Positions 1 through 8,945 of a stretch of DNA of 64,000 bases are shown here, one piece after another. This stretch comes from an uncultured Eudoraea sp. (GTDB taxonomy: Bacteria > Bacteroidota > Bacteroidia > Flavobacteriales > Flavobacteriaceae), in contig NZ_CAMYKG010000001.1 in assembly GCF_947258925.1 (NCBI RefSeq), forward strand, positions 62,001 through 126,000, read 5' to 3'. The notes beneath the pieces were generated by a model. It was given only the letters and a program-made list of their open reading frames with translations. It ran no database searches and was not told the DNA's origin. Numbering within the stretch: the first letter of the stretch is position 1; every line of letters starts with the position of its first letter. A program made the translations under genes and the position numbers.

Positions 1-303
1 CACACGAAAGGCTTTTACTGGAATACAACCTATCAATATGTAGATGCTATTCCTCTAACAGATGCAAATTCTTTGTCTAGTGAACCCTACAATTTATTAA
101 ATACAAGGCTGGGCTATAAAAAAGAGTTAGTTACTAATTTGCAGATTTCTTTGGATTTAGGCATCAATAACATTTTCAATGTCAATTATGCCCAATCGGT
201 ATTGATAAATGCTTTAAGTTTTGGAGGATCTGAACCCCGCTATTATTATCCTGGCAATGATAGAAATTTTTATGCAAGCCTTGGGTTGAATTATCAATTA
301 TGA
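1..303 (+). CDS. TonB-dependent receptor, C-terminal fragment (cut by window start)
   Basis: The frame is open from base 1 and ends with TGA at 301-303, so only about the last 100 residues are present. What is visible looks like the end of an outer-membrane beta-barrel: alternating polar and aromatic strands, a segment reading NLLNTRLGYKK, then LGINNIFNVNYAQS, which resembles the 'N-ifN..Y' turn near the end of TonB-dependent receptors, and a final strand FYASLGLNYQL. The ligand cannot be inferred from this part. The ATG/TTG codons inside are not starts; the true start lies upstream of the window. It is convergent with glyS, with 20 bases between the stops. Confidence 0.75.
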   Translation, partial: HTKGFYWNTTYQYVDAIPLTDANSLSSEPYNLLNTRLGYKKELVTNLQISLDLGINNIFNVNYAQSVLINALSFGGSEPRYYYPGNDRNFYASLGLNYQL

Positions 304-323
304 TCCAGGCATCATAAGAGCTG

Positions 324-1868
324 TCATTCCGTTTTTTTCAGCCAGTATTTCATACCTACTTCCATGGCAATCGTATGATTAACGGCATCTATTGCTATCC
401 TCTTTTGTTCCATACTATCCCTATGCCGAATGGTTACTGTCTGGTCTTCCAGGGTTTGATGATCCACCGTAATACAAAAAGGCGTTCCTGCGGCATCTTG
501 CCTTCTATACCTTCTTCCAACGGCATCTTTCTCATCATATACAACATTGAAATCCCACTTTAATTCATCAATAATTTTATGTGCTACCTCTGGCAATCCA
601 TCCTTTTTAACAAGAGGTAAAACTGCAGCTTTTATTGGAGCAATAACAGCAGGTATTTTTAAGACTGTCCGCGTGGTGCCATTTTCTAATTCCTCTTCTG
701 CCAATGAATTGGATAATACAGCCAGGAACATTCTATCTACTCCAATTGAAGTTTCAACTACGTATGGGACATAATTTTCATTTAGTTCAGGATCAAAATA
801 CTGTAATTTCCTTCCCGAATATTTTTCATGGCTGGAAAGATCAAAATCAGTTCTGGAGTGTATTCCTTCCAATTCTTTAAATCCAAATGGAAATTTAAAC
901 TCAATATCCGAGGCGGCATCAGCATAATGGGCCAATTTCTCATGATCATGAAAGCGGTAATTATCTTCGCCCATTCCCAATGATAAATGCCATTTCATTC
1001 GCATTTCCTTCCATTTCTCATACCATTCCATTTGAGTTCCGGGTCTTATAAAGAATTGAAGTTCCATTTGCTCAAATTCACGCATCCTGAAGATAAATTG
1101 CCTTGCCACAATTTCATTTCTGAAGGCCTTTCCAATTTGTGCTATTCCAAAAGGTATTTTAAGTCGTCCGGATTTTTGAACATTTAAAAAATTTACGAAA
1201 ATTCCCTGAGCAGTTTCTGGTCTTAGATAAAGATCTGTTGCAGTTTCTGCTGAAGCTCCCAGTTTGGTGCCAAACATTAAATTAAACTGTTTAACATCAG
1301 TCCAGTTTTTAGAACCAGACACCGGGCAAACGATTTGCAATTCTTCAATCAGGTTTTTAACATCTGCCAAATCTTCTGCCTCTAAAGATTTTCCCAACCT
1401 TTTTAATACAGTCTGAATCTTTTCCTGGTAGCCCAAAACACGTGGATTAGTGGCAAGAAATTGAGTTTTATCAAAAGCATCACCAAATCGTTTATGAGCT
1501 TTTTTAACTTCCTTCTCAATTTTTGCCTCTATTTTGGCTACATGATCCTCAACCAACACATCCGCACGGTACCTTTTTTTTGAGTCCTTGTTATCAATAA
1601 GGGGATCATTAAAAGCATCAACATGGCCGGATGCTTTCCAAGTAGTTGGGTGCATAAATATTGCCGCATCAATCCCGACAATATTTTCATGCATTTGCAC
1701 CATGGCCTTCCACCAGTATTCTTTGATATTTTTCTTTAGTTCAGCTCCATTCTGCGTATAATCATATACCGCACTCAAGCCATCATAAATTTCACTCGAC
1801 TGAACCACATAGCCATATTCCTTGGCATGCGAAATAACCTTTCTAAATATATCTTCTTGATTTGCCAT
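324..1868 (-). CDS. glyS: Glycine--tRNA ligase (single-chain, eukaryote/archaea-like type)
   Basis: Class II aminoacyl-tRNA synthetase charging tRNA-Gly in the cytoplasm. At 514 aa it has the length and order of the homodimeric GlyRS: N-terminal catalytic core, insertion with a K/E-rich stretch (around 105-130), motif 2 region around 'GKAFRNEIVARQFIFRMREF', the class II motif 3 around 'ETSIGVDRMFLAVL', and a C-terminal anticodon-binding domain (about 400-514, 'VLPLVKKDGLPEVA'). The start ATG at 1868 (MANQEDIF) is a good family start. It stands alone on the minus strand, with 77 bases to the next minus-strand gene upstream. A TATTTTTG hexamer-like match lies only 4 bases before the ATG, too close to be its promoter. 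Identification is firm by family similarity; nothing is missing. Confidence 0.95.
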   Translation of the reverse strand: MANQEDIFRKVISHAKEYGYVVQSSEIYDGLSAVYDYTQNGAELKKNIKEYWWKAMVQMHENIVGIDAAIFMHPTTWKASGHVDAFNDPLIDNKDSKKRYRADVLVEDHVAKIEAKIEKEVKKAHKRFGDAFDKTQFLATNPRVLGYQEKIQTVLKRLGKSLEAEDLADVKNLIEELQIVCPVSGSKNWTDVKQFNLMFGTKLGASAETATDLYLRPETAQGIFVNFLNVQKSGRLKIPFGIAQIGKAFRNEIVARQFIFRMREFEQMELQFFIRPGTQMEWYEKWKEMRMKWHLSLGMGEDNYRFHDHEKLAHYADAASDIEFKFPFGFKELEGIHSRTDFDLSSHEKYSGRKLQYFDPELNENYVPYVVETSIGVDRMFLAVLSNSLAEEELENGTTRTVLKIPAVIAPIKAAVLPLVKKDGLPEVAHKIIDELKWDFNVVYDEKDAVGRRYRRQDAAGTPFCITVDHQTLEDQTVTIRHRDSMEQKRIAIDAVNHTIAMEVGMKYWLKKTE

Positions 1869-1945
1869 TTGGCAAAAATAGAATATTATGGCATTTATTT
1901 TTTAAGTCTTGGAAATAAAATGAAATAACACAAATAACAGGTTGT

Positions 1946-2842
1946 TTATTTCAATTGAAATTCTGCTGATGAAAGTAGTTTTTCATCTTCAAAAACGTTC
2001 AGGGTATAGGTCCCGGATTCCAATGACCCTTCAGGTATTGTTATAAAATCGCATACGCTTATCTCATCACCTGAGGATATAAGTTCCACCCTTTTACTAT
2101 AGGTGTTTCCACTAACAGAAATGACATTAGCATTATCTTCTATAACCCCCATATTCGGGCCGAGAAACTGAAAATAGATAACCTTTTCCTCGTTTCTGTC
2201 AGAAGGATTTGCAATAATAGTAACACAGCCCCTAAGTTTTTCAATGGTAGATGCTTTAGTTGTTTTTATGGGTTTTCCACTACGCAGTCTAAAGCCACTT
2301 CCTTCCGCATTTTGTAACTGTAAATAACTCTTTATTCTTAATTCCTTGCTAAGCTCCTTATTTTTTTCACGTAAAAGCGCCTCAGCTTCGGCCAGAGAAC
2401 TGCTTTTACCCTGTAATTCCTCAATCATTTTACGGGTCTCCTCATATTTATCGGAGAGTAGCATATTATTATACTTAAGGAAGTTATTTTTAAGTTTAAG
2501 ACTATCGTGTTTTATTTCCAGTTCCCGAAGTTCCTTCTTAAATTCCTTAAGTTTAGCTACAGTGAAGTTGAGTCTGCCAACGGAATCCAATAATTGTTGT
2601 ACTCTATATCTCGAATCCTGTAATTCTATTTCATTTACCTCGTTTAGTGCGGAAAGCCGGTCCACTTCGGTTTTCATTAACGTTAAGTCCTTAACCAGTA
2701 AGCCTTTTTCATCCTCCAGATAGTTGATTTGGTTTCTGGATTGGGCATAACTATAGTAGAAAGCTATTAGTATGCCGATAATTACGGCAACTAATGCAGC
2801 AAGTATTATCTTATAGTTAAATTTATTATCTTGAATATCCAT
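1946..2842 (-). CDS. Single-pass membrane protein with periplasmic coiled coil
   Basis: A 298-aa protein of unknown function. Visible: a short cytoplasmic N-terminus (MDIQDNKFNYK), one hydrophobic helix (about 11-33, ILAALVAVIIGILIAFYYSYA), then a long charged heptad-like region (about 35-180: NYLEDEKGLLVKDL, EIELQDSRYRVQQLLDSV, KEFKKELRELE) predicted to be a coiled coil, and a C-terminal beta-rich domain (about 200-298) containing TIIANPSDRNEEKVIYFQ and ending in a Thr/Leu-rich segment. Proteins of this shape recur in Flavobacteriia, but I know no assigned role. It is divergent from the comF-like gene, with only 39 bases between the starts, so they share a control region. The coiled coil suggests a scaffold or envelope-spanning linker; that is inference only. 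Confidence 0.8.
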   Translation of the reverse strand: MDIQDNKFNYKIILAALVAVIIGILIAFYYSYAQSRNQINYLEDEKGLLVKDLTLMKTEVDRLSALNEVNEIELQDSRYRVQQLLDSVGRLNFTVAKLKEFKKELRELEIKHDSLKLKNNFLKYNNMLLSDKYEETRKMIEELQGKSSSLAEAEALLREKNKELSKELRIKSYLQLQNAEGSGFRLRSGKPIKTTKASTIEKLRGCVTIIANPSDRNEEKVIYFQFLGPNMGVIEDNANVISVSGNTYSKRVELISSGDEISVCDFITIPEGSLESGTYTLNVFEDEKLLSSAEFQLK

Positions 2843-2881
2843 TCAGATAGGCTAAGTAAATAAGATTAGGTTAATTAAGAT

Positions 2882-3586
2882 TTGTACTTTTCCAAGCTAT
2901 CAAATATAATAAATGATATCAACACGGTACTTCTACCGAGGTTGTGTTTTGGATGTAATGCTCAATTATATCGAGGAGAGCAGCTATTGTGTACAGTTTG
3001 TCGAAACCAAATACCGCTTACCGAATACGATTTTATTGAGGTTAATGCAGTGGATAAAATATTTTATGGCCGTGTTGACATAAAAAAAGCCGCTGCTTTC
3101 CTTTTTTACGCTGATCAGGGGATCGTAAAAAATTTAATCCACTTTTTAAAATACAAAAATCAACCTCAAATAGGTCAATTTTTAGGTGACTGGTACGGAC
3201 AAGTTATGAAAGAAGATAACGCTCCGGATGACATTGATATTGTAATCCCGGTACCTTTACACAAAAAAAGGCTTAAAAAACGGGGGTATAATCAGGTAAG
3301 CGGCTTTGCAAAAAGAATTGCAGGTCATCTCAATGCCCAATACATAGAACACCTTTTGGTTAAAACAGCAAACACGCGAACCCAGACCAAAAAATCAAGG
3401 CTTTATCGATGGAGAGAAATGCCAAATCTATTTGAAGTGACCAATCCTGATTATTTAAATGCTAAAAATATACTTTTGGTTGATGATGTGATTACAACTG
3501 GCGCTACCATGGAAGCATGTGCAAGGGCTCTGAAAAGGGCTAACGATGTTACAGTTTCTATTGCTGCAATGGCGGTCGTTCCGTAA
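2882..3586 (+). CDS. ComF family protein (phosphoribosyltransferase fold)
   Basis: A 234-aa ComF/GntX-like protein. An N-terminal zinc-ribbon-like double CxxC is visible (CFGC then CTVC, about residues 22-41), followed by a type I phosphoribosyltransferase domain with the PRPP-binding loop 'ILLVDDVITTGAT' at about 198-210 and the upstream 'VIPVPLHKKRLKKRGYNQ' segment typical of ComF. In Gram-positive bacteria ComF works in DNA uptake during transformation; in Bacteroidota the family is widespread and its role is less clear, possibly nucleotide salvage or DNA uptake. The start is a TTG at 2882; there is no ATG upstream in frame, and the next in-frame start would delete the zinc ribbon. It is followed 50 bases later by the Ig-like lipoprotein gene on the same strand, probably co-transcribed. 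Confidence 0.88.
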   Translation: MYFSKLSNIINDINTVLLPRLCFGCNAQLYRGEQLLCTVCRNQIPLTEYDFIEVNAVDKIFYGRVDIKKAAAFLFYADQGIVKNLIHFLKYKNQPQIGQFLGDWYGQVMKEDNAPDDIDIVIPVPLHKKRLKKRGYNQVSGFAKRIAGHLNAQYIEHLLVKTANTRTQTKKSRLYRWREMPNLFEVTNPDYLNAKNILLVDDVITTGATMEACARALKRANDVTVSIAAMAVVP

Positions 3587-3635
3587 TTTTACCATTCTTT
3601 AAATTAGTTGTTTCTTTGCCCTATAGAAAAATCAA

Positions 3636-5255
3636 ATGGCTCGAGTGCGGCGTATTTTATCCTACTTTTTTCTAATTGCAGTTGTTTTTGCCGTAGTGCA
3701 ATGTGCACGGAGAGGCAGTCCATCCGGAGGCCCAAAGGATACAACACCTCCTGTTTTACTGAAGACAGAACCAGAAAACTTAACAACCGAATTCAAAGCG
3801 AAAAAAATAAGACTGTATTTTGATGAATATATCAAATTGGAGGATGTCCAAAATCAGCTAATTGTCTCTCCTCCTTTAAAATACAACCCTGAAATATCTC
3901 CGCAAGGAGGTGCTAGCAAGTATGTGGAAATTATACTGAAAGATACGCTATTAGAAAATACAACTTATACATTAAACTTCGGACAGAGTATTGTGGATAA
4001 TAATGAGGGCAATCCGAACAGTTTTCTAACCTATGTCTTTTCTACCGGTACTTATATTGATTCACTAACGGTATCAGGGGTTGTAAAGGACGCTTTCAAT
4101 AGAAAAGCGGACGAATTCATTAGCGTAATGTTATATGAAATTGATACGGCCTATACCGATTCTACAATTTATAAAAAACCACCAAATTATATTACTAATA
4201 CCCTGGATAGTGCCACCATCTTTCAACTGAAGTACTTAAAAGCCGGGAAATATGCTCTTTTTGCCGTTAAGGATGAATCTAAGAATAATGTGTTCGATCA
4301 AAACACCGACAAAATAGGTTTCATCAAAGACACAGTATCCTTGCCAACCGATACAGTATTTCTTCTTAATCTTTTTAAGGAAATTCCCAATTACACTATT
4401 AAAACCCCGACCTACGCAGCGGCTAACAAAATTATTTTCGGGTATACCGGTAGCGATCAAAAATTAAATATTGAATCTTTGACAGAACTTCCTGATTCTA
4501 TTCAGACACTTATTTATAAAGATCCGGAAAAGGACACCCTTAACTTTTGGTTTACCCCTTTTGAGATAGATTCCATAATTTTCAAAGTAACTAATGAGAC
4601 TTTAGAGAAAATTGATACGTTTACGGTGAAATCAAGAAAACTTGCTGCAGATTCACTATTGCTCAGCCCAAGCCACCGAAACGCCATCAACTTCGAAGAT
4701 GAATTTTACATCAATTCCACCATTCCGGTTGCCAGTATAGATACAGCTATGATGACCCTTTACAACAAGGATACGCTGGCCGTTAGTTTCAGTGCCCAAT
4801 TGGATACCGTAAAAAATCGTATATCTCTTGACTTTGAAAAACAACCAGATGACACCTATTTTATAAGTTTATACCCCAATAGTATTACAGATTTTTTTGG
4901 GGATACCAACGATACAATTAATTACAGGTTATCTACTGGCAACTATGCAGATTTTGGTAATTTACAATTGAATTTGGAAGGTGCTGTAGCCTATCCAATC
5001 ATTGTACAATTAACCGATGATAAAGGGAAAATGTATAGGGAAATTTATGTCCCTGAAGCCCAAGTCCTTCAGTTCAATTACCTTGAACCTTCCAATTATC
5101 TTATCCGGATTATTTTCGATGAGAACAAAAACGGAAAATGGGACACTGGGAATTATTTAAAAAACATCCAGCCAGAAAGAGTCACGTATTATCCAACTGC
5201 TATTGAAATGCGTGCCAATTGGGAAAAGATTGAAACATTTACGGTTCTAGATTAA
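3636..5255 (+). CDS. Ig-like domain lipoprotein (SbsA-type Ig domain)
   Basis: A 539-aa predicted lipoprotein. The N-terminus has a basic stretch, a hydrophobic core and a lipobox-like end (VVFAVVQC, Cys at about 23), followed by the segment RRGSPSGGPKDTTPPVL that commonly leads into a bacterial Ig-like domain ('SbsA' type) in Bacteroidota. The Ig-like domain covers about 35-135 (LKTEPENLTTEFKAKKI...YTLNFGQSIVDNNEGN). The rest (140-539) is beta-rich without a family I can name; a segment 'FDENKNGKWDTGNYL' near 490-510 looks like a calcium-binding or dockerin-like acidic loop, also seen at 'FDQNTDKIG'. Function unknown; an outer-membrane-anchored envelope protein is inferred. Its 3' end overlaps the convergent nitrilase gene by 17 bases. 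Confidence 0.85.
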   Translation: MARVRRILSYFFLIAVVFAVVQCARRGSPSGGPKDTTPPVLLKTEPENLTTEFKAKKIRLYFDEYIKLEDVQNQLIVSPPLKYNPEISPQGGASKYVEIILKDTLLENTTYTLNFGQSIVDNNEGNPNSFLTYVFSTGTYIDSLTVSGVVKDAFNRKADEFISVMLYEIDTAYTDSTIYKKPPNYITNTLDSATIFQLKYLKAGKYALFAVKDESKNNVFDQNTDKIGFIKDTVSLPTDTVFLLNLFKEIPNYTIKTPTYAAANKIIFGYTGSDQKLNIESLTELPDSIQTLIYKDPEKDTLNFWFTPFEIDSIIFKVTNETLEKIDTFTVKSRKLAADSLLLSPSHRNAINFEDEFYINSTIPVASIDTAMMTLYNKDTLAVSFSAQLDTVKNRISLDFEKQPDDTYFISLYPNSITDFFGDTNDTINYRLSTGNYADFGNLQLNLEGAVAYPIIVQLTDDKGKMYREIYVPEAQVLQFNYLEPSNYLIRIIFDENKNGKWDTGNYLKNIQPERVTYYPTAIEMRANWEKIETFTVLD

Positions 5256-6024
5256 AATGATCTCTATCTTCCAAAAATTTAAACTGCTCCCTTAAATTGT
5301 TTAAGTGTTGCAGACTTAAAGAAGCAAAGATTATCTCATTGTTTCTGGAGAAAACAATTTCCTTTCCCAAAGGATCATAAATGGCCGAATGACCCGGATA
5401 TCTGTGTTTGTTAGCATCGTCACCAAGCCTGTTAACCCCTATGCAATAGCTCATATTCTCAATTGCCCGTGCTTTCAGTAAAGTATCCCAGGCTTCAATC
5501 CTAGGTTCCGGCCAATTAGCAACGTAAAGCAATACATCATAATCTCCTTGATATCTGGCCCATACCGGGAATCGAAGATCATAACAAATCAATGGGTAAA
5601 TCCTGAAGCCCCTGAAGGAAATCACCAATCTTTCATTACCGGAATCATAGACTTTATCTTCCCCTGCAAACGTAAATGTGTGTTTCTTATCACAGCTTTG
5701 AATACTTCCATCCGGATGTACAAAAAAAAGGCGATTGGTAAATTTGTCATTTGTTTTAAAGGCAATACTCCCAACCAAAGCCATATTTTGATCTATAGCC
5801 ATTTCTTTCATCCATTGAACTGTACTTTCTCCCTCTTCATAATTTACAGCTTCGGGTGTCATAGTAAATCCCGTCGTAAACATTTCAGGTAAAATGATCA
5901 AATCTGTTTCACTCGGAATTGTACTAATCTTCTCGGAAAACATCTTTCTGTTCTCCTTTGGATTTTCCCATTGCAATGTAGTTTGTATCAGTGCTACTTT
6001 AAGCTCACTTGCCATAATATTCAC
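5239..6024 (-). CDS. Nitrilase-superfamily amidohydrolase (omega-amidase type)
   Basis: A 261-aa carbon-nitrogen hydrolase. The catalytic triad is visible: Glu47 in ILPEMFTTGF, Lys113/114 in CDKKHTFTF, and Cys147 in PLICYDLRFPVW. This pattern and length match the YafV/omega-amidase branch, which hydrolyses 2-oxoglutaramate or 2-oxosuccinamate, linking glutamine transamination and methionine salvage to amide nitrogen recovery. Substrate is inferred from the subfamily look. Two starts are possible, ATG 6024 and ATG 6015 (MNIM|ASEL); the first overlaps the ankyrin gene stop by 4 bases (ATGA), which favours translational coupling with that gene. The 3' end overlaps the convergent Ig-like lipoprotein gene by 17 bases. 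Confidence 0.9.
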   Translation of the reverse strand: MNIMASELKVALIQTTLQWENPKENRKMFSEKISTIPSETDLIILPEMFTTGFTMTPEAVNYEEGESTVQWMKEMAIDQNMALVGSIAFKTNDKFTNRLFFVHPDGSIQSCDKKHTFTFAGEDKVYDSGNERLVISFRGFRIYPLICYDLRFPVWARYQGDYDVLLYVANWPEPRIEAWDTLLKARAIENMSYCIGVNRLGDDANKHRYPGHSAIYDPLGKEIVFSRNNEIIFASLSLQHLNNLREQFKFLEDRDHFNLEP

Positions 6025-6509
6025 CGGTTATTGTGCGTTTCTAAAAGAGTAATCATTTCTGAAAACCCCTGCATTTTTGCATGGTCTAAAGCCGTATTTC
6101 CACGCCCGTCTTTCACTGTGGCGTCTGCACCACTATCCAGCAAAAGTCCGGCTAATTCTTCTCTATTAAAGGTAGCCGCGTATATCAAACAAGTGGCACC
6201 CATGGCATTTCTTGTATTTACATTTGCCCCTCTCCCTATTAATTCTTCAGCTATTTGTACCAGGCCTTTAAAGCTGGTTCCCATAAGCGCAGTATTACCT
6301 GAAGCATCCTGGGCATCAATTAAGGCTCCCTGGTCCAGAAGAAAATTTGCCACCTCTGCGTGGTTGTAATAGGTTGCAAGAATTAAAGGGGTAGATCCTC
6401 TCTGGTCAATGGAATTAACGAGGTCCGGGAACTCTGTAATCAATTCCTTGACGCCTTCGATATTACCAATTCTTATTTCATTAAAAAAAGTAATTATTTT
6501 GTCTTGCAT
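6021..6509 (-). CDS. Ankyrin repeat protein
   Basis: A 162-aa protein made almost wholly of ankyrin repeats. About four can be read: around 34-66 (RGSTPLILATYYNHAEVANFLLDQGA), 67-99 (SGNTALMGTSFKGLVQIAEELIGRGA), 100-132 (MGATCLIYAATFNREELAGLLLDSGA) and 133-160 (RGNTALDHAKMQGFSEMITLL). Each has the TPL-h-h-A and helix-turn-helix spacing of the family. Ankyrin repeats bind proteins; no catalytic domain or signal peptide is present, so a cytoplasmic partner-binding role is inferred. It is the first gene of a two-gene unit with the nitrilase (stop/start overlap of 4 bases). Confidence 0.9.
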   Translation of the reverse strand: MQDKIITFFNEIRIGNIEGVKELITEFPDLVNSIDQRGSTPLILATYYNHAEVANFLLDQGALIDAQDASGNTALMGTSFKGLVQIAEELIGRGANVNTRNAMGATCLIYAATFNREELAGLLLDSGADATVKDGRGNTALDHAKMQGFSEMITLLETHNNR

Positions 6510-6698
6510 GGATATTAAAAGTATTTAAAAATTGGCGAGAAGATATTAATAAAATTATTATGAATTAAAACTTAAATTCTTTTTTGTAGGTCATTGGGAT
6601 CCAATCAGCTATAGTCAAAGTTGTATTTTATTATATACTTTTAACGTATTTTCTTACGTTATAAAGGAATAAATGTAACTTTAATATAAATTGATCTC

Positions 6699-8519
6699 TT
6701 GGAAACACTTTTAACTTCTTCCTTTATTAAGGACTATCCTGCGTCTGTGGTTATTGTAAATCCGCAAATGCGGATTATTGAACATTCCAAACTTTGGCTG
6801 AAGGAATTAGAGAACCGCAATGGCAGCCCTATAGGAATTCCTTTCTATGATATAATCGACTACACGGATGAGGGATTTTCAAAATGTTGTGAAGAATGTC
6901 TGCAAGGAGGTAAAATAACGAAGGTTATTCAAAAATTAAACCCTCCCGAGGAAAAGACACGATGGCTGGAATGGACCATTTCCCCATGGAAAGAGAATCA
7001 CATTGAGGTCAACGGCCTGATCATAATAAAGAATGATATCACTGAAACGAAAAGAAAAGAAGAGCTGTTACTAAAATCCAAGCGTATTTCACGAATAGGC
7101 GGATGGGAAGTAGATTTGTTGGCAAATACGGTGTATTGGACGCAGGTTACTAAAGAAATTCACGAAGTCCCTATGGATTATGTCCCTAATTTAGAAGAAG
7201 GGATAAATTTCTACAAAGAAGGGGTTGACCGTGATAAAATCTCCATTTTGGTAAGTGATGCTATGAATGAAGGTTTACCCTGGGATACCGAGTTGCGAAT
7301 TATAACTGCCAAAGGAAAAGAAATATGGGTAAGAGCTAAAGGAGAAGTCGAAATTGTTGATGGTATATGCGTCCGCATTTATGGTACTTTCCAGGATATT
7401 GATGAAAAAAAGAGAGTTGAATTAAAATACCAGGAAGTCTCGGACAGGTTAGCTATTGCAACTAAGGCCGCCTCAATTGGAATATGGGATTACAACATAG
7501 TTGAAAACGTATTGGTATGGGATGATAATATGTATCCACTATACGGAGTCAAAAAAGAAGATTTTAGTGGTGTTTATGAGGCATGGGAATCTACTATTCA
7601 TCCTGAGGATTCAAAGCCTGCTCAGGATCAATTGGAGCTTGCCATAAATGGTGAAATAGATTTTAATACTGAATTTCGAGTTGTATGGCCAAACGGCGAA
7701 ATCAGATATATTAAAGCAGTAGCCCATGTCATCCGGGATGCTAAAGAAAATGCAGTTAAAATGGTTGGTGCTAATTGGGATATTACCACGAATAAAAAGG
7801 CTGAAAAAAAGTTAAAAAATCTTCTCGATATCACTAGCGAACAGAATAATAGTTTAATGAACTTTGCTCATATTGTTTCCCATAACCTTAGGTCTCATTC
7901 CAGCAATTTATCAATGCTTTCGGGGTTTTTCGTTGAAGAAAAAGACAAGGATGAAAAGGATCAGCTTATAAAAATGTTATGTGAAGCTTCTGAAAGTTTG
8001 AATGAGACCGTACAAAATCTATCCGAAGTGGTACAGGTAAAAACAGATGCCCTTGATAAAATGCGTCCGGTAAACTTATACGAGACCATAACAGCTGTTG
8101 AAAAAAACCTGGCTGTACTACTCAAAGAAAAAGATACGGTATGTGAAATTGAAGTAGATAAAGAACTTAAAATTAAAGCCATCCCGGCCTATTTGGATAG
8201 TATTCTGTTAAATTTATTCACAAATAGCATAAAATATAGTTCCCCCGAAAGATCACTGGCCCTCAGAATTACAGCGGAAAAAAATGGTGATCATACATTG
8301 GTTACCTTTTCTGACAATGGTCAGGGAATAAACTTGAAAAGACATGGCAATGCCATTTTCGGGATGTATAAGACCTTCCATAAACATAAAGATGCAAAAG
8401 GTATAGGCTTATTTATTACCAAAAATCAAATTGAGTCCATGAATGGTAAAATTGAAGTAGACAGCCAGGTAAATAAGGGCACTACTTTCCAATTGTATTT
8501 CGAAAGTATTGATCTCTAA
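6699..8519 (+). CDS. PAS-domain sensor histidine kinase
   Basis: A 606-aa predicted cytoplasmic histidine kinase with no membrane segment. Three PAS-like domains are read: about 12-120 (SVVIVNPQMRIIEHSK to GLIIIKNDITETKRK), 125-238 and 245-372 (the latter two with the W-E..TG-W and 'FQDIDEKKR'/'WDITTNKKAE' PAC ends typical of PAS_3). Phospho-acceptor His395 lies in IVSHNLRSHSSNL, the N box around Asn509 (LFTNSIKYSS), and the G boxes are FSDNGQGINL and AKGIGLFITK. It autophosphorylates on a signal sensed by PAS domains; the signal is unknown. The start is a TTG at 6699; the next in-frame ATG would cut into PAS1. The receiver gene follows 11 bases downstream, so they form a two-component pair. 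Confidence 0.92.
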   Translation: METLLTSSFIKDYPASVVIVNPQMRIIEHSKLWLKELENRNGSPIGIPFYDIIDYTDEGFSKCCEECLQGGKITKVIQKLNPPEEKTRWLEWTISPWKENHIEVNGLIIIKNDITETKRKEELLLKSKRISRIGGWEVDLLANTVYWTQVTKEIHEVPMDYVPNLEEGINFYKEGVDRDKISILVSDAMNEGLPWDTELRIITAKGKEIWVRAKGEVEIVDGICVRIYGTFQDIDEKKRVELKYQEVSDRLAIATKAASIGIWDYNIVENVLVWDDNMYPLYGVKKEDFSGVYEAWESTIHPEDSKPAQDQLELAINGEIDFNTEFRVVWPNGEIRYIKAVAHVIRDAKENAVKMVGANWDITTNKKAEKKLKNLLDITSEQNNSLMNFAHIVSHNLRSHSSNLSMLSGFFVEEKDKDEKDQLIKMLCEASESLNETVQNLSEVVQVKTDALDKMRPVNLYETITAVEKNLAVLLKEKDTVCEIEVDKELKIKAIPAYLDSILLNLFTNSIKYSSPERSLALRITAEKNGDHTLVTFSDNGQGINLKRHGNAIFGMYKTFHKHKDAKGIGLFITKNQIESMNGKIEVDSQVNKGTTFQLYFESIDL

Positions 8520-8530
8520 GCCTCAGGATT

Positions 8531-8935
8531 ATGAAGAAGTTTAAAAATGCTTGTATTATAGATGATGATCACATTTTTATCTATGGAATAAAACGTTTAA
8601 TGATAGAAGTTAATTTCTGTGAAGAAATTTTAGTGTACAATAATGGAGAAGATGCCATAAAAGCCTTTACAATAAACAAACAATCAGGCAGGCCTGTTCC
8701 CTCAATCATCTTTTTGGATTTGAATATGCCCATTATGAATGGTTGGGATTTTCTTGACGCTTTTTGTAAAAGCAATGAATCAGGGTTAGATAACACGATT
8801 GTATATATCATAAGCTCTTCGGTTGATCCGAGAGACCTGGTTCGCATTAAAGACTACGCCGTAGTGAAAAACTACATTCTCAAACCCATAACAGCAAATG
8901 ACCTTGAAGCTATTCAGAAAGAAGAAGTTGCCTAG
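8531..8935 (+). CDS. Response regulator, single receiver domain
   Basis: A 134-aa protein that is a receiver domain only. Visible: the acidic pair in CIIDDDHIF, phospho-acceptor Asp63 in IIFLDLNMPIMNGW, Ser at the switch position in YIISSSVD, and conserved Lys118 in YILKPI. There is no DNA-binding or enzymatic output domain, so it must act by binding a partner or as a phosphate sink/relay. The gene sits 11 bases after the PAS histidine kinase on the same strand, its likely phosphodonor. Single-domain receivers paired with soluble PAS kinases are common in Flavobacteriia. It is convergent with the DUF5689/LTD lipoprotein gene, 10 bases apart. Confidence 0.93.
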   Translation: MKKFKNACIIDDDHIFIYGIKRLMIEVNFCEEILVYNNGEDAIKAFTINKQSGRPVPSIIFLDLNMPIMNGWDFLDAFCKSNESGLDNTIVYIISSSVDPRDLVRIKDYAVVKNYILKPITANDLEAIQKEEVA

Positions 8936-8945
8936 TTAGTAAAAC

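Noticed and set aside
1861-1880. TATTTTTG just before the glyS ATG as its promoter
   Set aside because: Four bases from the start codon would place transcription start inside the gene.
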